This document shows positions 1 to 8,851 of a stretch of DNA of 35,889 nucleotides, piece by piece. The notes beneath the pieces are model-generated. The model was not told where the DNA came from and did not search any database. It saw only the letters and a list, made by a program, of their open reading frames with translations. Location: NCBI GenBank assembly GCA_029378245.1, contig JARKIF010000274.1, positions 1 to 35,889 on the forward strand, given 5' to 3'. This stretch comes from Roridomyces roridus. Taxonomy: Eukaryota; Basidiomycota; Agaricomycetes; Agaricales; Mycenaceae. A program made the translations under genes and the position numbers. The first letter of the stretch is position 1. Every line of letters begins with the position of its first letter.

Positions 1-1266
1 GTGGTAAGTGTGATCTTCCACCGTCTACACTTGGCCAATTTCGCTAGCTTCGTTCCTGGGACCGAGGATGTTGCCCGGGTAAAATATGCAGCCGTTCCCT
101 CGGTCATCACTGATTCTTCCGCAGATGTTGGGTGCCGGTCTTCTGCCCGGGAGACCACAGGTAACAGCTTTGACCTTTCGCTTTCTCGTTTCCTCATGGT
201 GGTCATTTAGGCAAATATGTACTTCACCTTGTATGCGTACAACTCTACAGAGCAAGGTCGTTCAATGACTCGAGATCTCAAGATGGGTACGTGTGTGGGT
301 GTTGACCGTAGGCTGCTAACAGTCCTCCAGGAAATACCCAAGCTTCCTCCTCGAGTTACCTTCACTATGCAGTGTCTTGGTTCGTATTCAAGTCGCTTAC
401 CGCCCTGAATATTTACCTTCCGTATACAGGAGCTATCGTTGTAGGTATGTGTCTTCTTCTCAGCACGAAAAGATCGTGATGCTGATTTCCATGCCCCAGC
501 CCTCCTCAACTATGTTCTGATGAAACAGATTGTCTCATCTCATCGAGCGATCCTCGAGTCGGTGCAAGGAACAAATACATGGAGCGGTGCCACTGTGCAA
601 TCGTTCAACGTATGTTTCTCAGTGCCACATAGACATGTTTTAACCTTCACACAGAGCGATGCCATCTCTTGGGGTGCCTTGGCCAAAGAACTGTACTCAC
701 CTAACAGTACCTACGGGATCATACCGCTCTCCATTTTCATCGGTCTATTCATCCCGCTCCCCTTCTACTTCCTGCACCGCTACTTCCCCAAAGCACAGTT
801 CAATCATGTCATCACTCCCATGATTACTGCGCAAATTGGCTACTTATCAGGCGGGATAAACCACTAACCTCGTCTGGCCTCACGCTAATTCCCCTCTTTT
901 TCGTAGGCGGAATCAATAGCAGTGTTTTTATGACACTTTTGGTGTGCCTTTTCTCCCAGTACTACGTGAGTACTGTTTGTTTCCCTCTGCGCACCGTACT
1001 AATTGCCCCGCACTAAAGCTGAGAAAATATCGCCCCCGGATTCTTCCGCAAGTACAATTTCATCATGTCGGCGGCTCTCGATGGTGGTACAGAGGTTATG
1101 ACCTTCGTTTATTCGTTCGCCGTGGGTGGCGCCGGTCTGTATCCGATTCTAAACAGACGTATATCAGCTCATGCATCGCCATATTATAGGTGGCAAGACT
1201 GTAGCGATGCCCTTCTGGGCACTCAACCCTCCCGGTAACCCCGACTACTGCATGAGGTTAACCTGA
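1..1266 (+). CDS. OPT-family oligopeptide transporter, C-terminal part
   Basis: This is a proton-coupled oligopeptide transporter of the plasma membrane; the 5' part lies outside the window. Translated exons give OPT-type blocks: QMLGAGLLPGRPQANMYF, then KLPPRVTFTMQCLG, a hydrophobic SIFIGLFIPLPFYFL segment, and the closing FRKYNFIMSAALDGGT, AMPFWALNPPGNPDYC and stop at 1264-1266. Inferred introns are about 4-47, 79-124, 161-210, 287-330, 380-429, 445-499, 610-654, 851-906 (a GC-AG intron), 970-1023 and 1135-1189. The exon at 430-444 is only 15 nt. Around 287-331 the phase does not close cleanly (two bases short for the expected KLPPR frame), so that junction is uncertain. Family assignment is firm; exact substrate is not readable. 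Confidence 0.85.
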
Positions 1267-1755
1267 ATGTATTTCACAATTCAATACTGTTCGTCCCCTT
1301 GGCCTAACTTGCGCGCGCACCTACATGCTGGGGTTGATACTTGGGCAATATACTCTTTTTATTCTTCGTATTAGTCCGGATAAGGTCGAATCTCGATGTG
1401 ATGGGTGATCGGGTGATGGGGTTAGGTAGGTCGGAAGAGAAAAGAGCCAGTCCATTGTCCAAGGGTTGATCGATGAGGTATTGGTCAGTCATCGGGTCGC
1501 CGTCGGAGCGGGAGGGTCTGGTGTGAGTGGTTGAATGGTGGTGGGAAGTCGGAGTCGGGAGGGTCTGGGTCGAAGTAGGTCGAAGTCGAATCGGGAAGTC
1601 GAGGAGTCGGGGAGTCGAGAGAGAGAGAGAGAGAGAGTAGATTTCAAGGCTGAGCGGTCCCATTCAGAGCGAGTCGGGAGGGAAGTTCACAGTTCAAATG
1701 TGTTAATTGCAGCGTTACTGAGTTATAAAGCGGTGAGTTACAAACGTTATTAGCG
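1267..1755. other. Intergenic gap, low complexity
   Basis: No gene is recognised here. Long open frames on both strands (1304-1663 minus and 1535-1753 plus) consist of repeat-driven Ser/Thr/Arg or Arg/Glu runs and have no family resemblance. The stretch holds the GTCG/GA repeat and a 16-bp direct repeat described separately. Confidence 0.6.
1496..1637. repeat. Degenerate GTCG-rich repeat ending in a (GA)n run
   Basis: Irregular units related to gtcgaag/gtcggag recur through this stretch; gggagggtctgg occurs twice (near 1510 and 1557). It ends in an uninterrupted GA dinucleotide run at about 1617-1637. It is a simple-sequence expansion, useful as a polymorphic marker, with no coding signal. 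Confidence 0.75.
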
Positions 1756-1767
1756 TTACTGAGTTAT
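1711..1767. repeat. 16-bp direct repeat pair
   Basis: The 16-mer agcgttactgagttat occurs at 1711-1726 and again at 1752-1767, with a related gtgagttacaaacgtta stretch between. The second copy overlaps the putative stop of the orphan minus-strand reading frame. Function unknown; it could be a small tandem duplication. Confidence 0.7.
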
Positions 1768-2152
1768 GATGCGTCCGTTCAATAAAGAGCATACCAGAGC
1801 CCCTGTCAGTAGCTCCATCTCATCGGGCATGTCGGGCATCTCCATCTCCACCTCCTCCAGCGACTCCCATTCGGCTCCCATCTGCTCCTCCAACTGCATC
1901 TCCGCCTCCCGCCTCCGACTCCAACTCTGCCTCCACCTCGCGCTCCTCCGGCTTCTTCTCAGCGGAATACTTGGCGATGAGGGCAGTCACCACTGCAACG
2001 TCGTTGGCGTCACCAAGCTCGGGCATGATGGGGATTCCGTGCGCCTGAAGTCGATTACTTACCTTGATCAAACGAGCAACGGCAAACTCGATTGTATCGT
2101 CGCTGAACTTGCCACCATCCCACACTCGATGTGTTTTGCCAAGCCACCCTTT
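1756..2152 (-). CDS. Unidentified exon-like reading frame, acidic C terminus
   Basis: A minus-strand frame reads KGWLGKTHRVWDGGKFSDD, then IPIMPELGDANDVAVVTAL, then a Glu-rich tail. As written it stops at 1820. One extra G near 1895-1915 would move it into a Met/Glu-rich frame (EEQMGAEWESLEEVEMEM) that ends with TAA at 1756-1758. A GTTTGT...AAG intron at about 2153-2216 could join it to an upstream leucine-rich exon that overlaps the transporter stop region. Amino-acid composition looks protein-like, but I recognise no family and see no start codon. It may be the 3' part of a decayed or mis-sequenced gene. Confidence 0.3.
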
Positions 2153-2244
2153 CTTGGAAAGTTGCGTGTTGCGTCAGTAAAAGAATGGAGGCGATGCACA
2201 ACAAACCTCGTCATGCCAGACCCGCAGGAGGAGCCGGTACAGCC

Positions 2245-2946
2245 TCAGGATACCACGTGAGATTTGATCCAGGTGTAGTACCTGCCAAGGTCGATGAACA
2301 TATCACAGTATCGGGAGAACTTGGCTTACATAGTTCCCCCGAGGATAACAAGTATAGAGCCCGCTCGGTTTCTGTGTTATGGCCGTCAAATCAACGACTT
2401 TAACGTGTCGGTGAGCTGGACATACGTTGTCATCAAGTCCCCGAAATAGCTGACGCCGATAAGTGTCTGCAACACCGAGCATGCGGCCTTTCGAAAAGAA
2501 CGGAGAATTAGTCGAATTTATTTCAGAACCGACATTGTACGGACGCTGGAGACCATATGGGTTATTGGGCTGGTGACACGGATGCTCAGTAATCCAGCTG
2601 AACATTCGATCAGTAATGCAGACGTTCTTTGCGGCATTTGCATACCGATGCATGGCAAAAATCCAAAGACACCGGTAACAACAAAGCCCCATAGGAAAAC
2701 CGTCCCGTCCCAGTTCGGATCGGTCACCCTGTCGTACAGCACAGAATATTCGCCGCCGAAGATGACGAACGGGAGCAAGAGCACTGCGGAACCCGCGTTC
2801 GTCCACCAGGCGAGTTGTACGGTCGAGTTGTTGCAGTAAGGAAGAGACATTTTGATCAGGACCGCATGGACCGCGATAAAGAGTGAGGATAGAATGCCGT
2901 ATGCCAGAGACCAGAGCGAAGGAGCAGCTGCCAAGGGCACGTCCGA
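2245..2946 (-). pseudogene. 5'-truncated SLC35C-type (GDP-fucose-like) nucleotide-sugar transporter
   Basis: Exons at about 2646-2946, 2545-2597, 2426-2488, 2330-2371 and 2245-2281 encode the C-terminal half of a Golgi/ER nucleotide-sugar transporter of the TPT/SLC35 superfamily: LWSLAYGILSSLFIAVHAVL, NNSTVQLAWWTNAGSAVLLL, AGLLSIRVTSPITHMVSS, VLQTLIGVSYFGDLMTT, RAGSILVILGGTM and YYTWIKSH before the stop. The N-terminal half (the first five or so membrane segments) is absent. The homologous frame has no ATG before the conserved region, is closed by a stop near 3008, and lies only about 115 nt from the stop of the TBC gene. The intron at 2489-2544 needs a GTCCGT donor. Truncated pseudogene is my preferred reading; an assembly join is the alternative. 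Confidence 0.65.
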
Positions 2947-3059
2947 GGAAGGAACGACGAAACAAGTATCACGTGATGGTGCCGACCGAACAAATCCCGA
3001 GAGTCGACAAGCAGATTATACAGAGCATACATTTCATCCAATAAATAACCAACCCAAAT

Positions 3060-5169
3060 CTACAAATCTGGCAGCTCACGCGAGATCAGCCGCGTCCATG
3101 TCGTGTCCTTCCACCAATCGTGCATGCTGTCAATACGCTCCCACAGCGTTTCCTCGTCTACGCCGTAGATCTCATATCTTCCACCATCAAGGGGCCTCCC
3201 CTCTCGCTTTGCTACCTCCAAAGCAGCTTTATTCTCTCCTCTGTTCCAAAACGGTTATACATTGAATTTGCCAAACAAATCTTGGAAAGCACCTTAACAA
3301 CTCTAATAGTTCTGTCCGATCAGGGAAGAAGAGCCTTGGTTCGAGGACAGCCAGGATTCCAAGGGATGCGCGGTATAGAAACGAGTCTCCCTCGAGAAGG
3401 AGCACGTCCCATATCCGAGCGCATGCTTCGAAAGGGAGATGTTGTAAGAAGAGAGGCACAAGCCAATCCGGGAGGTAAGCTGCTGGTGAAATTTGGTGTT
3501 GCTTGAAGTTGAAGTAGACTGTAGCCGGGTGAGAATGGTCAATGGGGAGCGGTTGGACTCACTCTTGGGCATGCCATCGGCCAAGAGAGTGTCGAATATT
3601 CTGGCTGGCATTAGCACTTGAATTGAATGCCACACAAACAAGTCACCGATAATACGCTTCCACCTACGACACGTTAGATCATCTCAAACCGAGGCAAAAG
3701 ACACTCACTTCGTCTTTTGCGCCCTCGCCGCCAAAGAAACTTCGTAAACAATGTCGCTCCAACAGATTACGCATGACAATAAAGCCCTGCTGCACTGGCA
3801 TGTTTATAAGGAGCATGGCTGCGATTTTGGCCGCGCCGAGGGTATAGCCGAGTCCTTCGTCGCTGCGCGATACGACCCAGGCGCACAACATATCCTTGAG
3901 TTCGCCGTATAGAGGGCCGGTCTCATGGTGGAAAATATGCAGCGAAGGCAAAGTAGTAGAGATATCTTGGTCAATGAGATCCAAGGCGGAGGACGGAAAG
4001 GAGCCCGCTGCCAACGCGCGTTTAGCTCTTGCATTGCAAGTGCGGAAATTGTCTGAACGAAAACAGTAATGTCAATTCAGATTCAAGAAAGGCTAGGTAG
4101 ACAGTGCCGACAAGGAACATGTAACTACCTTTGCTCAGCGCCAGAGAATTTCCGACAGCGTTCGCCCACATTAAAGCTCGTAGCTTCGTCGGTATCCCTT
4201 GCCACCATAGTTTCCGCAGTGCCGCATTCTTGTGTACGACTTTCCAGTCGGGGACGATTTCCTTTTCCCACAACTGCAGAGAATCTTCAACCTTCTTCTC
4301 TCGAGCCAATCGTCGGGCTTTGAGAGCTTCCCCGCTTTTTCTCGGCTTGAGCGCGGGCGTGCTTCATCATTCCCTCCCACTCACTGTAAAACTACTGTCA
4401 GGCTGAAAACAGCATCGGAGGTGAATGCAGCTAACAATAGATGCTTCTCATCTTCCTGTCGGTTTTTTGGAGGGAGGAAGGGTGGCCGGGTTTTGCTTCT
4501 GACTTTCTCCAGTGCACTAGGTCCAGAAGAGCGCACTGGCCGATGCTCCGGTTTGGCGGGAGCGGAGGAGGGCGGTGGTGGTATTGGAGGTGGTGGTATC
4601 GGTGGTTCCGATGAAGATGCATCATCGGGTGAAGGCGAACTCCTCGCCTGAGCAATTTCCGAGGGCTCAGAGTACGAGGATTGTGTCGAGTGGACTCTAG
4701 GGGAGGGAAGCTCCGCGGTCCAGGAATCTGCGTCTGGTCCAGACGTCGAGACGGTCACACGATGCGACTTGGAGAAGTCTATGACAACGTTTGGGTATGG
4801 ATGGGAATCTCCATTCGAGAGTGGTGGGTCGTCAACCGGCGCTTCGTGTTCTTCATCGACTGCGGGGCTGTGATCCAAACCGTTCGGAGGGTCGGACAAC
4901 GAGATTTGGGAAAAGTCAGCATCCAACTCAACGTCATCCATCTCAGATTCCGATGGAGGAGACGAGGAGGAGGGGGAATGGGGCCCAGTGCCGTTGATGT
5001 CGAGGGTAGAGACGGACTCGTCTACTTCAGGGAATCCGGACGAGTCGCCTGTTTCGGGCGCCCAGGAAGATGCATGGAGGGCTATATCATGACGGATGGC
5101 GTCGGCGGAGAAGCTGTACTCGTCGTCGTCTCCGGTATCGGCAAAAGGGTCGTCGTCAGACTCGTGCAT
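3060..5169 (-). CDS. TBC-domain protein (TBC1D12/14-like), catalytic fingers missing
   Basis: TBC domains are usually GTPase-activating proteins for Rab GTPases in membrane traffic. Residues 1-240 are acidic, Ser/Pro-rich and disordered with a PPIPPPPIPPPP run. The domain follows with LRKLWWQGIPTKLRALMW, LIDQDISTTLPSLHIF, GLGYTLGAAKIAAMLL, SPAAYLPDWLVPLF, ARIWDVLLLEGDSFLYRA. The IxxDxxR arginine is Thr and the YxQ glutamine is Leu, so GAP chemistry is not expected. Exons: 4436-5169, 4129-4383, 3709-4052, 3647-3663 (17 nt), 3563-3600, 3293-3518, 3060-3240; about 597 aa. The exon total is one base over whole codons; an extra base in the T5 run at 4336-4340 (A5 on the coding strand) explains it. 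ATG at 5169; head-to-head with GCP4. Confidence 0.88.
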
Positions 5170-5261
5170 GGAGAGGTGAGGTGATCGGCGCTATGGGCCG
5201 AATCCCGACGCTGCACAAACAACGCGGACCAAACGCGGACGCGACCTGCTTTCTGAACAAC
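5170..5261. promoter_or_regulatory. 92-bp divergent promoter, TBC gene / GCP4
   Basis: Only 92 bp separate the two start codons, so both core promoters and 5' UTRs must fit here or overlap the coding ends. It contains aaacgcggac at about 5230-5239 preceded by a near copy (aacgcggac, about 5220-5228). No TATA box is visible. Regulatory role is inferred from position. Confidence 0.6.
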
Positions 5262-7540
5262 ATGATATCTGAGGTCTTCCTTCTACTCAGCGGCCACAAC
5301 TCGTCTTTGTTTCCTTCGCCGCTCCTCAATCCCCAGTTTGCGCAAGCCAACTTGCTGCACCCCGGGGAGCAGCAATGCCTCGAGTCGCTCGCCCAGATTG
5401 CCTGGCGGTACAGAAAGATAGTCGCGTCGTGCAAGAGCCTCTCCCGCTCCCCGTCGCGCTACATCTCCACAGTCGCCGCCACATTGACGCACATCCTCAA
5501 GGAACAATATCTGCACCTTGTTGTAAACACAGAGGTGGTCCACTTCAGTCGCCTCATCGTGGGCCTGACCGTTTGAAAGGCCAAAGTGCTTTCCCGAGAC
5601 CCAAATCTGGTCGCGAGCGCGTCTTTCGTCCCCCTTTCCTCCATAAGGGCCATTTTTGCCGAATGGGACGCGCCGTTCGCCACACTCGCGGTGCTGGTAG
5701 AACAACTCGAGTCGGAAAAGTCCTGGAAGCCCGGTCCCCTCATAGACCTCCTTCTCGCGCGTTCTCACACGGGAATCTATCGAATTTCAACAATCCTCTC
5801 ATCCTTGGCTGTCGCGGTTCAGAATGTGTGGAGGACACAACTGACCGCGTTCGTTATCCACGGCACCCTGTCCCCAACAGAGCCGTTGGCGTCGGAGGCA
5901 TACGTTCTGGAAGATGGCTCGATGCCGTCTTGCGTCTCGGAACAGGTCAGAGAGATTAACTCTGCAGTTGCCTTGTCTAACTGGCCCAGTCCAGAGAGTC
6001 GATCGCTTATGTTGGGAGGGCGATCGCCACCGTAAAAGCAGCTCAATGGCAAAAACAATTACCGCACAGTTTAGCCTCTGAGCATACTGCTTTACTACAG
6101 GAGGTGTTGCCCGAAGACCAGCATGCGTTCGACAAAGTGATATTCCAGATCAGGACCAATGTCAGCGAATGGCTTTGGTTAAACGTCCTCACCCAAAAGG
6201 ATGTCGAGGATGCGGTGGATTCACTGGGCAATTATTTTCTGCTCCGGAATGGTGAATACGCCCAGTCGCTGATACGGGAGATCGAGCGTCTCAAATTGTC
6301 GAGACTGACTATGCGTTCTGGTCCTGCTTCAATGATTCGGGAGCAGGATTTGAACTTGGCCCTCCTACGAGCGTCACTCGGCACGACGGCGCAGCAGGAT
6401 CCTACTCTCTCACTCCTGCGATTCTCTTTACCGGCTGGGCCTTTACGTCCTCTCCTTCCTTCATTAACCCAGGCCGATTATTCGACATCTCCGGGAAATA
6501 CCCCAACTGATCCATTCAACTCTCACCTGTTGGGATCTACCCCTTTGACACTCTCCTACAAAGTGTCGTGGCCGCTGGATCTCTTTCTCCACAAGGCCGA
6601 TCTCACTGCCTATGCCACTCTATTTTCTTATCTGTCTGCGCTGCGGAAGACTCAAGCTCGCCTGTTCACATGCTGGTCGTCCTTGTCCAACTCGCAACGA
6701 GCGCGTCGGAGATGGACTGGTCTGGGTGAGGGCGGTACAGTACAGGATCTGCAGGTGCGCCAGGCACTCTTGCGATGTGGATGGGGGACGGTCAAAGACA
6801 TGCTGTGGTTCTTGGATACACTCATGGGCTACGTGATGACCGATGTCGTCGAGGTGGAATTTCTGCGCTTAAAGGAGATGCTTGGCCGAGGCCGCGCCAT
6901 GAACCCCTCGGGGAGTTTACCTTCGCTCGGGTCTGGAGCAATTCCTGTCGCAGGCAGCGTTGGTTCCATCGCTTCCGGTGCACATCATCTTGACTTTACC
7001 ACTCTTCGCATCATCCATTCCGAATACCTGGACCGCCTGTTGACTGGGTGTCTGCTGACAAACCCTGCTCTCACCTCACTTCTACTCCCCATATTTGAAG
7101 TCTGTGAGCGATTCGCGGCCCAAGTCGAGCGGTGGGGTGGTGATGTCCTGCCCGCTCTCCTTTTCGAAGGGAGCTTGCAAGCTAAAGACGAGCAAGTCGG
7201 CACGATGGTCAAGGACCGACAAGCCGTGGTGAATGAGATCAACGAGGTTTGCCACCAACTCGCGCAGTAGAACTTGATCACTGAAATATTACAGACTCTA
7301 CAGGATTTGCTCGAGTCCTTTTACGAGCAACTCTCCCTGTCCACGTCTCAGCAGCCATTCACAGCCGCAGATGCCTCGAAATCGGTCCTCGTGAACGCGA
7401 GTGTTGCAAATCACACGACTGTGGTGAAGGGAACGGATGGTGTGCGTCGACATGTGGAGCGGTTATTGTTAAGACTAGATTTCAACGGGGCATTTTCCAA
7501 GCCACGTCGGAAACGAGGGATACTTGACAAGCTCGCTTAG
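5262..7540 (+). CDS. GCP4: Gamma-tubulin complex component 4 (GCP4/Grip75-like)
   Basis: This is a Spc97/Spc98-family subunit of the gamma-tubulin ring complex, which nucleates microtubules at spindle pole bodies. The N terminus MISEVFLLLSGHNSSLF is typical of GCP4. Conserved blocks are AKVLSRDPNLVASASFVPLS, SRESIAYVGRAI, DVEDAVDSLGNYFLLRNGE (Grip1), and the C-terminal LTLSYKVSWPLDLFLHKADL and VRRHVERLLLRLDFNGAF (Grip2). Exons are 5262-5534, 5580-5945, 5990-7246 and 7295-7540, giving 713 aa with exact phase. An in-frame TGA at 5574-5576 falls inside the 45-nt intron 5535-5579, and the splice restores the conserved TEAKVL junction. Length fits GCP4 (about 670-750 aa). Start chosen as the first ATG, giving the family N terminus. 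Confidence 0.93.
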
Positions 7541-7657
7541 TACATGAATTCGGGTAGATTTCTGCTTAGCAGGTTTTGAGCAGCTGTATTATTTCCTGTT
7601 TGGGACATGAGTATCAAGGCAAACACAGTGCGCAGACTCAAGTCTGTCTCTCTCCAC

Positions 7658-8787
7658 ATGTCGTCTCGTACGTCTTCTGGGCGCTTGCAAGTCGATCTGC
7701 CTGACGATCCCCTCAGAGTTCAATCCACGCCTCATCGGCGCGGCGAACACCCTTGGTGAGTATGATATGCACGCGATCTATCCTCCTTACGCCGTCCAGA
7801 GCACCGCGTCTACATCGAGCAAAACGGCAATGTCGTGTCCCCGTTCCACGACATCCCTCTCTTCGCCGACCAGAACAACGGCATCTTCAACATGATTGTC
7901 GAGGTCCCCCGCTGGACCAACGCCAAGATGGAAATTAGCAAGGAGGAGCCCTTCAATCCCATCAAGCAGGACATTAAGAAGGGCAGATTGCGTTTCGTCC
8001 GCAACTGTTTCCCCCACCACGGGTACATCTGGAACTACGGTGCTTTCCCTCAGGTGAGATTATCTCTTCGCCGTTGCCTGATTTCACTGATTATTTTTCG
8101 ATAAATAGACTTGGGAAGACCCCACGGTTTCCAACGCCGAGACCAAGGCCAAAGGCGACGACGACCCGCTCGATGTTTGCGAAATTGGTGAACAGGTCGG
8201 CTACGTTGGCCAGATCAAGCAGGTCAAGGTTCTCGGTATCATGGCTCTCCTCGACGAGGGCGAGACCGACTGGAAGGTCATCGTCGTCGACGTCCAGGAC
8301 CCCCTCGCCTCCAAGCTCAACGACATTGAGGACGTCGAGCGTCATCTCCCTGGTTTGATTCGCGCGACCAATGAATGGTTCAGGTATAATGCTACCGCTC
8401 TAACACCATGTGAATATTTTATTGAATTTCCTGTAGGATTTACAAGATCCCCGATGGAAAGCCCGAGAACACCTTCGCCTTCTCTGGTGAAGCCAAAAAC
8501 AAGAAATACGCCACCGAGATCATCCACGAGTGTCATGAGGCTTGGCGTCGTCTCATTACGGGCGAGAGCCCTGCTGGTGAAAAGTCCATGTATGTTGATT
8601 TGCATATTGTCTACCTCTCCTACTCAAACTTGTCGACAGCGCCAATATCACCATCAAGAACTCCCCTGGCTTCATCCAGCGGGACAACCCGAAGTATACC
8701 AGCCTTCCTTCCGACTCGCGCAAACCTCCTGCCCCGATAGAGCCCTCGGTCTCCAAGTGGTGGTACATTTCCTCTGCCCCCGTCTAA
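7658..8787 (+). CDS. IPP1: Soluble inorganic pyrophosphatase
   Basis: The enzyme hydrolyses pyrophosphate to two phosphates with Mg2+, pulling biosynthetic reactions forward in the cytosol. Conserved features are IGAANTLEHRVYIE at the N terminus, [20 protein letters not shown], the family signature [11 protein letters not shown] with metal-binding Asp at about 118-123, and [18 protein letters not shown]. Six exons (7658-7667, 7717-7755, 7800-8053, 8109-8383, 8437-8589, 8640-8787) sum to 879 nt and 292 aa, normal for the eukaryotic family. The first coding exon is only 10 nt (ATG TCG TCT C). The ATG at 7608 is out of frame. It lies 117 bp downstream of GCP4 on the same strand and is convergent with POM152, with 64 bp between the stops. 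Confidence 0.96.
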
Positions 8788-8851
8788 GCAAAGTGCGATT
8801 GGTAGTAGTACTAGAAGAAAAAATGTTACAAATGGACTGCGATGACAACCC

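Noticed and set aside
1304..1663. 119-aa minus-strand open frame rich in Ser/Thr/Pro
   Set aside because: Produced by the GTCG and GA repeats; low complexity and no homology signal.
4681..5184. 167-aa plus-strand open frame opposite the TBC gene
   Set aside because: It is antisense to the Ser/Pro-rich exon, is Arg/Gly/Val-rich without family features, and has no splice or start context.
5574..5576. In-frame TGA in GCP4 with the same frame open on both sides, suggesting readthrough or selenocysteine
   Set aside because: A 45-nt GT-AG intron at 5535-5579 removes it and restores the conserved TEAKVLSRDPN junction.
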